Assembly (NCBI GenBank): GCA_016935885.1
Contig: JAFGQA010000373.1
Span: 1-35,234, forward strand
Source: Phycisphaerae bacterium
GTDB taxonomy: Bacteria > Planctomycetota > Phycisphaerae > UBA1845 > UTPLA1
DNA length: 35,234 nt
Reading direction: 5' to 3'
Shown here: piece after piece, positions 30,931-35,234 of the stretch
How the letters are laid out: each line of letters starts with the position of its first letter
How positions within the stretch are numbered: position 1 is the first letter of the stretch
Position numbers and translations under genes: made by a program
Notes under the pieces: generated by a model
Told to the model about the DNA's origin: nothing
What the model saw: only the letters and a program-made list of their open reading frames with translations
Databases searched by the model: none

Positions 30931-32432
30931 TTGGCCTTCTCCGCGCCGCCGGTTCTGCGCTTGAGCAGGTCGCGCAGGAGGGCATACGGGAAAGAAGTGA
31001 TCTGCCGCAGGCCCCCGACGCCGGAAACGCTGCGCGCCATTTGTCGGACTTCGTCGTAGAGCTCGCCGCGGACGATGTGTTCGTCGACCTCGCCCTCCTC
31101 CTTGACGGCGAGCAGGCGGTGCAGGGCATACAGGCCGGCGAGGAACGAGAGGAGGAAAAGGAAATCGAGCCCGCGCAGGTCGAAGGCGGGCAGGGCGAGG
31201 CTCCGGGCCGTCGCCTGAGAGGCCCAGCGCAGTGTGAGTGTCAGGGACTGCGGCGCAAACAAGTCGGCCGCGACGCCGCCGATGATCGGCGCGACGGTGG
31301 CGGCCATGCCGGACACGAGGGCATTGGTGGCCAGGTAGGCGGTGGCCGAGCCCCGGGGCGCGGCCTTCAGCGCGATCTGGGCGGTGCCCAGCGTGATGCC
31401 GGCCGTGGACATGCCGGCCAGGGCATGAATGAGGATCAGGAGCGGGAGGGTCAGGACGTACATTTCGGGCATGGTCGTGAAGGGCCACAGCAGAATGCTG
31501 ATCATGAACAGCGGGCCCGACACAGCCAGCACGGACTTGCTGGTGAACCGGTCCGCCAGGCGGCCCCATATGCGCAGAAACAGGACATTGCAGAGCTGGC
31601 TGATCACGGACAGGCCGATGATCCAGGCCATGGTCTGTTCGAGGCGTTTCAGCAGGTATACCGTGAAGAACGGCGCCGCGAGGTTGACGGCGAAATTCCA
31701 GGCGGCCAGGAAGATCAGCAGGTGCCGGAAGTTCCGGTTGCGGAACGGCTCGGCCAGCGCGGCCACGAGACCGCGGTTGCCGGCCTCGGCCATCCGGGGC
31801 TCCGGGACGCGGGCGAGGAAGATCAGGCCCAGCAGGCCGCTGAAACAGCCGACGGCAAACAGGATGCTGTACACGCCAATCTCAAGGGGGACATAGCGCT
31901 TGTACAGATCGACGGCCACACCTGCCAGCAGGCTGAGGATCGCGCTCAATCCGGTCGCGATGGCCAGGCGCTTCGCGAAGAAGCTGCCCATCATGTTTTC
32001 CGGTATCAGGTCCTTCATCCACGAGTTGAAGGCGCAGCCGGAGACGTTGCCGAAGCCGAAGAAAACGAAGAGCGAACCGACGAGCATCGGGATGCGGTAG
32101 GCCGGCGGCGCGAACCACGGCAGGGCGGCGACCATGATCCAGGCGATCCTGCCCGCGAAGGCGGCCAGGATGACGACCGGCTTGCGCCGGCCAACAAGAT
32201 TGATCAGGAAGATCGAGGGGATCTGGAGCGTCTGGGCAAGCGGCCCGATGGCGGCGAGCAGGCCGATCAGCTTGTTCGACGCGCCGAGCAGGAGCGCGAA
32301 GGCCACCAGGAATGCGCCGCCGGTGAGGACGCCCATCACCTGGCTGCAGGCGGCGTCGAAGAGCAGATGGTGCAGGCCCCGCCGCACCTCCTCGTCCGTC
32401 AGCGTATCTTTCGGTCTGAACCAGTTCAGCAT
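30927..32432 (-). CDS. Major facilitator superfamily transporter
   Basis: 501 residues from ATG 32432, with AAGGG shortly upstream; the longer frame to 32486 starts in non-coding sequence. About twelve hydrophobic segments can be counted, beginning VMGVLTGGAFLVAFALLLGAS and ending near FLFLLSFLAGLYAL. Loop motifs such as LVGRRKPVVILAA between early helices and RIWGRLADRFTSKSVLAVSG between later ones are typical of the major facilitator fold. A cytoplasmic tail of ~80 charged residues follows the last helix. The substrate cannot be predicted. It shares an operon with the lipoprotein gene through a 4-base overlap. Confidence 0.88.
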   Translation of the reverse strand: MLNWFRPKDTLTDEEVRRGLHHLLFDAACSQVMGVLTGGAFLVAFALLLGASNKLIGLLAAIGPLAQTLQIPSIFLINLVGRRKPVVILAAFAGRIAWIMVAALPWFAPPAYRIPMLVGSLFVFFGFGNVSGCAFNSWMKDLIPENMMGSFFAKRLAIATGLSAILSLLAGVAVDLYKRYVPLEIGVYSILFAVGCFSGLLGLIFLARVPEPRMAEAGNRGLVAALAEPFRNRNFRHLLIFLAAWNFAVNLAAPFFTVYLLKRLEQTMAWIIGLSVISQLCNVLFLRIWGRLADRFTSKSVLAVSGPLFMISILLWPFTTMPEMYVLTLPLLILIHALAGMSTAGITLGTAQIALKAAPRGSATAYLATNALVSGMAATVAPIIGGVAADLFAPQSLTLTLRWASQATARSLALPAFDLRGLDFLFLLSFLAGLYALHRLLAVKEEGEVDEHIVRGELYDEVRQMARSVSGVGGLRQITSFPYALLRDLLKRRTGGAEKAK

Positions 32433-32516
32433 GGGCAATCCCTTGCGCCGCGCTGACACTGGTACCACATGGGACGCAGATTGCAACGGCGAAGACCTCG
32501 TGCCGCCACGCTCTTC

Positions 32517-32599
32517 TGTAGCCGCCCTCGCCGAGGGCGGCGAGCGTGGCTCGTTCTTGGTTCGTGCCTGGCTCGCCGCGGTCAGCGACCGCGGCTACA
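32517..32599. repeat. REPIN-like pair of GTAG-headed hairpins
   Basis: Left: TGTAG with stem GCCGCCCTC, loop GCC (32521-32541). Right on the opposite strand: TGTAG with stem GCCGCGGTC, 3-base loop (32575-32595). Both stems are perfect 9-bp helices. Same plan as 13485-13600 and 14420-14489. Confidence 0.75.
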
Positions 32600-32607
32600 G
32601 GTGCGTG

Positions 32608-32629
32608 GGGTCGAGCTCCAGCTCGACCC
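32608..32629. repeat. Perfect 10-bp hairpin upstream of corA
   Basis: GGGTCGAGCT and AGCTCGACCC separated by CC, ending 58 bp before the corA start. No T-run follows. It is either another repeat hairpin without a GTAG head or a 5'-leader structure. Confidence 0.6.
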
Positions 32630-32687
32630 TGCGGGTGACGGCCTCGGCTGCAGCGGAGTCTTGAAAACGATCCGATACAGGTATTGA

Positions 32688-33827
32688 ATGCTGGCAGGCA
32701 TGGGAAGAAAGAGGTCCAGGAAGCATCACGAGCGGCCGCCGGTTGAACGGCACGAGATCCCTGACGTTCCGCCCGGCACGCTGACCGTTGCGCCGGATGC
32801 GTGCCAGCCCGTCCTGCGCATCTTCGCCTATAGCCCGGTCGATTGTATCGAGCGCGAGGTCGCCCGGCCCGAGGAGGTCCGTGATTTCCTCGGCAAGTGG
32901 CCGGTCGTGTGGGTCAACGTCGACGGGCTCGCCGACGTCAATGTCATCTCGGTCCTTGGCGAGATCTTCGGGGTGCATCGCCTCGCCCTCGAGGACGTCG
33001 CGAATGTTCACGAGCGCGCCAAGGTCGAGGAGTATCCCAAGCACCTGTTCCTCGTGCTCCGGGCCATGCACCTCGATGAGAAGTTGACCACGGAGCAGGT
33101 CAGTATCTTCCTGAGCCAGGACTTCGTGCTGACCTTCCAGGAGCGTCCGGGCGACTGCTTTGATCACGTGCGCGACCGGATCCGACAGGCCAAGGGGCGC
33201 GTCCGCGAGGCCAGTGCGGACTACCTGGCCTACTGCCTGCTGGATGCCGTGGTGGATTCGAATTTCCCGATCCTCGAGGAATACGGCAACCGCCTCGAGG
33301 AGATGGAGGAGGCCGTCATCGAACGGCCGGACAGCCGGGCCATGGTGCGGATACGGCAAGCCAAGCGCGACTTGCTGACGTTCCGCCGCGCGGTGTGGCC
33401 CCTGCGGGATGTCATCAACGTTCTGCTCAGGGACCATAGCGTGTTCATCTCGCCGGAGACACGGGTCTACCTGAGGGACTGCTACGATCACGTCGTGCAG
33501 AACATCGACATGATCGAGACCTACCGCGAACTCGGCTCGGGCCTGATGGACGTCTACATGTCCAGCCTGAGCAACCGCATGAACGAGATCATGAAGGTGC
33601 TGACGATCTTCGCCGCGATCTTCATCCCGCTGACGTTTCTGGCGGGGGTTTACGGCATGAATTTCGACCCGGATACATCGCCGTGGAACATGCCGGAACT
33701 GCGCTGGCACTACGGCTACCCGGGCATACTCCTCGTCATGGTCCTGATGGCCGTTGCCATGTTGTTCTTCTTCCGCCGCAAGGGGTGGATCGGCCGGGGC
33801 AGCGGCGGCCGGAACGTCGAGGGTTGA
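32688..33827 (+). CDS. corA: CorA-type magnesium/cobalt transporter
   Basis: 379 residues; AGGT lies 5 bases before ATG 32688 (ATG 32700 is the alternative). The N-terminal ~300 residues are the cytoplasmic domain, with long helices (FPILEEYGNRLEEMEEAVIERP; VYLRDCYDHVVQNIDMIETYRELGSGLMDVYMSSLSNRMNEIMKVLT). Two C-terminal membrane helices flank the signature YGMNF (near residue 325), the selectivity loop of CorA channels; the WNMPE loop follows. All expected features are intact. It functions as a pentameric inner-membrane Mg2+ channel. Transcribed alone from a leader with two repeat hairpins. Confidence 0.95.
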   Translation: MLAGMGRKRSRKHHERPPVERHEIPDVPPGTLTVAPDACQPVLRIFAYSPVDCIEREVARPEEVRDFLGKWPVVWVNVDGLADVNVISVLGEIFGVHRLALEDVANVHERAKVEEYPKHLFLVLRAMHLDEKLTTEQVSIFLSQDFVLTFQERPGDCFDHVRDRIRQAKGRVREASADYLAYCLLDAVVDSNFPILEEYGNRLEEMEEAVIERPDSRAMVRIRQAKRDLLTFRRAVWPLRDVINVLLRDHSVFISPETRVYLRDCYDHVVQNIDMIETYRELGSGLMDVYMSSLSNRMNEIMKVLTIFAAIFIPLTFLAGVYGMNFDPDTSPWNMPELRWHYGYPGILLVMVLMAVAMLFFFRRKGWIGRGSGGRNVEG

Positions 33828-33849
33828 TAGCGGGCATGCGACCCGTCGC

Positions 33850-33921
33850 GGCCGGGGTGGAACCCGGCCCTCCACTACTTGAGTTGCAGGCGTTCCTGGA
33901 GGGCGCGGTTACACCCGCGCC
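33850..33921. repeat. Two GGAG-headed REP hairpins, heads facing each other
   Basis: On the - strand TGGAG with stem GGCCGGG, loop TTCCAC (33850-33874), and on the + strand TGGAG with stem GGCGCGG, loop TTACAC (33897-33921). Units are those of the methylase insertion but arranged with heads inward. It lies between the ends of the convergent corA and gtrA-like genes. Confidence 0.75.
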
Positions 33922-33934
33922 GGGGCGTCCAACG

Positions 33935-34399
33935 TCAAGAGCCGGCCTTCCATTCCGTCGGTCGCTCCCGAAATACCCAGTGCCGCAGCATCACGAAATT
34001 GAGCAGGGCCACGATGCCCTCCGCCAACGGCTTGGCCAGGAGCGCGTGCAGGCCGAGCAGGCTGTGGAACAGGCCGAGCAGGCCCTCCGACAGGGCATAC
34101 CACGTCAGCCACAGCATGACGTACTGCGCGAACTGGATGTGCCAGCGCGACCGGTCGTGGTCGGCAAAGGTCCAGAGCTTGTTGACCGTGAAGCTGAAGA
34201 GGCCGCCGGCCGGGCGGCTGATCAGGTTGGCGACCAGCGGATGCAGGCCGGCGACCCGGATGAGGAGCGTGTAGAGGCCCAGATCGACGGTCGCCGCCCC
34301 GGCCCCGGTGGCGACGAAGCGCAGGAACGCACCGGCCAGGGTGCGTTTCGCCTCCGGCAGGGCCTCGGCGAGGGACGTGTGGTGTTCCGCGGGCGGCAT
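33935..34399 (-). CDS. GtrA-family membrane protein
   Basis: 154 residues from ATG 34399, five bases after the stop of the ABC permease, with a GGAG-containing leader. Four membrane segments are apparent: LAGAFLRFVATGAGAATVDLGLYTLLI, HPLVANLISRPAGGLFSFTVNKLWTF, FAQYVMLWLTWYALSEGLLGLF and LLAKPLAEGIVALLNFVMLRHWVF. The SFTVNKLWTF and FVMLRHWVFR motifs are typical of GtrA-like proteins, thought to move lipid-linked sugars across the membrane or to support glycosylation of surface polymers. Its association with a sugar ABC permease is unexpected for this family. The frame extends upstream without a stop, but the extension is only the out-of-frame permease gene. Confidence 0.85.
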   Translation of the reverse strand: MPPAEHHTSLAEALPEAKRTLAGAFLRFVATGAGAATVDLGLYTLLIRVAGLHPLVANLISRPAGGLFSFTVNKLWTFADHDRSRWHIQFAQYVMLWLTWYALSEGLLGLFHSLLGLHALLAKPLAEGIVALLNFVMLRHWVFRERPTEWKAGS

Positions 34400-34404
34400 G
34401 GCTT

Positions 34405-35234
34405 CTACTTCTCCACCGGCACCACGATGCCGCGCATGATGATGTTCTGGCAGAAGACGAAGATGATGAACGTCGGTATCGCGGCGATGATCAGCGACGC
34501 GTACATCACGCCCTGGCCACTGCGCTGTTGGAGCTGATAGAGCCACACCATCAGCGTCCACATCTGCTCGTCCTGGCAGATCAGCAGGGCGAACATGAAG
34601 TTGGAGTAGGCGAGGGTGAACGCGTTCAGGGCGATGACCGACAGGATCGGCTTCGAGAGGCTCATCGTGATCTGCCAGAACATGGTCCACTCGCTGGCGC
34701 CGTCGATCGAGGCGCTCTCGTACAGCTCGCGCGGGAGTGAATCGAAGAAACCCTTGAGCAGAAAGATGGCATACCCGTTGGCCAGGCCGGGCAGGACCAG
34801 CGCGGCGAACGTGTTGAGCATGCGGAACTGGCGCAGCATCAGGAACACCGGGATCTGCGTCACCATCGGCGGGAAGGCCATCGTCAGCATGAGGAACAGC
34901 AGGATCTTGTACGTCGACGGCATCCGGTAACGGCTCATCGCGTAGGCCGCCAGCGGGTTGACGATCAGGGCCGCCAGCACGGCCAGCGTGCAGTAGATGG
35001 CGGTGTTGAGGATGCCCCGGCCGTGGAAGACCATGTACTCGATGACGGTCTTGTAGTTGCGCGTCGCGAACTCCCAGCGCAGGTCGTGCCGCATGTTGAG
35101 GAAGGCCAGGTAGTGGGCGTCGCGCTGGGGCGGAACGATCTCGAGGACGTCCCGGAAGGAAGTTCCCAGCGCCGCGTTCACGGCATCGAGAGCGCCGTAC
35201 CTGGCCGCCAGCCAATCCCGGAACAGAAAGTCCA
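34405..35234 (-). CDS. Sugar ABC transporter permease (MalG-like), 5' end cut by window edge
   Basis: The frame stays open to the window end (upstream codons read DFLFRDWLAARYGALDA), so the GTG at 35181 is internal, not the start. About 275 residues are visible. At least five membrane segments remain, including ILNTAIYCTLAVLAALIVNPLAAYAMSRY and the final SLIIAAIPTFIIFVFCQNIIMRGIVV. The EAA loop that contacts the ATPase is present: YESASIDGASEWTMFWQITMSLSKPI. This places it in the MalG/CUT1 family of carbohydrate importers. The second permease, binding protein and ATPase would be upstream, outside the window. The N-terminal RYGALDAVNAALGTSF segment is a periplasmic insertion common in PVC members of the family. 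It precedes the gtrA-like gene by 5 bases. Confidence 0.9.
   Translation of the reverse strand, partial: DFLFRDWLAARYGALDAVNAALGTSFRDVLEIVPPQRDAHYLAFLNMRHDLRWEFATRNYKTVIEYMVFHGRGILNTAIYCTLAVLAALIVNPLAAYAMSRYRMPSTYKILLFLMLTMAFPPMVTQIPVFLMLRQFRMLNTFAALVLPGLANGYAIFLLKGFFDSLPRELYESASIDGASEWTMFWQITMSLSKPILSVIALNAFTLAYSNFMFALLICQDEQMWTLMVWLYQLQQRSGQGVMYASLIIAAIPTFIIFVFCQNIIMRGIVVPVEK

Larger units (their letters stand above)
32433..32687. other. Divergent intergenic region between MFS and corA
   Basis: 255 bp between divergently transcribed genes. It contains a REPIN-like pair (32517-32599), a separate perfect hairpin (32608-32629) and presumably both promoters; I could not identify convincing -35/-10 pairs. 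Confidence 0.5.

Noticed and set aside
30277..31569. Longer (430-codon) version of the lipoprotein gene
   Set aside because: The extra N-terminus is antisense-like overlap with the MFS gene. The GTG at 30930 with GGAGAAGG and a lipobox just downstream is far better.
33935..35215. Possible fusion of the GtrA-like protein with an upstream 270-residue domain
   Set aside because: The upstream part is only the permease gene read in another frame; the GtrA-like protein has its own ATG and leader at 34399.

Overview
The window looks like a chromosomal segment of a GC-rich Gram-negative bacterium of the PVC group; Kiritimatiellota, Verrucomicrobiota, Lentisphaerota and Planctomycetota are all possible. 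The basis is indirect: a run of large secreted proteins with LamG, thrombospondin-3-like, P-domain and PEP-CTERM features, and a high load of short interspersed repeats of types I associate with those phyla. No rRNA or phylogenetic marker is present to settle it.

Layout. (1) 1-14394, all on +: seven genes, six for secreted proteins (a 5'-truncated 560-residue protein, an INYQGKL-type protein, a ~2750-residue LamG protein, a calcium-repeat protein, a PEP-CTERM protein, a P-domain protein) plus one cytosolic S23-type four-helix-bundle protein. Four of the gene junctions carry heptanucleotide arrays. (2) 14395-14626: a REP pair, then the orphan 3' end of a trmL-like gene on the - strand. (3) 14627-28602, all on +: a defence-type island holding an Eco57I-class adenine methylase, a UvrD-type helicase, a TcmP/radical-SAM pair, a HEPN-motif protein, hipBA and a PLD-SNF2 helicase. 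(4) 28603-35234: ordinary genes. These are intact trmL (-), tRNA-Ala(GGC), a secreted protein (+), an MFS transporter with a coupled lipoprotein (-), corA (+), and gtrA-like plus a sugar ABC permease (-, cut by the window edge).

Three things stand out. First, arrays of 7-bp units, usually four, sit after stop codons in one orientation and inside the next gene's signal-peptide codons in the opposite orientation. One orientation supplies a stop in every frame (the GGATGAA family also an ATG in every frame); the other is open in every frame. One inverted pair encloses the S23 gene, which recalls the hairpin-plus-S23 plan of 23S rRNA intervening sequences. Second, GTAG- or GGAG-headed hairpins (REP/REPIN-like) are scattered between genes and also lie inside the methylase reading frame, with stems that covary. 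Third, the defence island lies exactly between the intact trmL gene and a second trmL 3' end in the same orientation. All differences over 50 bp are silent, which suggests integration at the 3' end of trmL.

Working model (inference): the methylase and the PLD-SNF2 helicase are the two ends of a restriction-like system, and the UvrD helicase, TcmP/radical-SAM/HEPN group and hipBA were stacked between them. No integrase, RAYT transposase, reverse transcriptase or CRISPR array is visible in the window.
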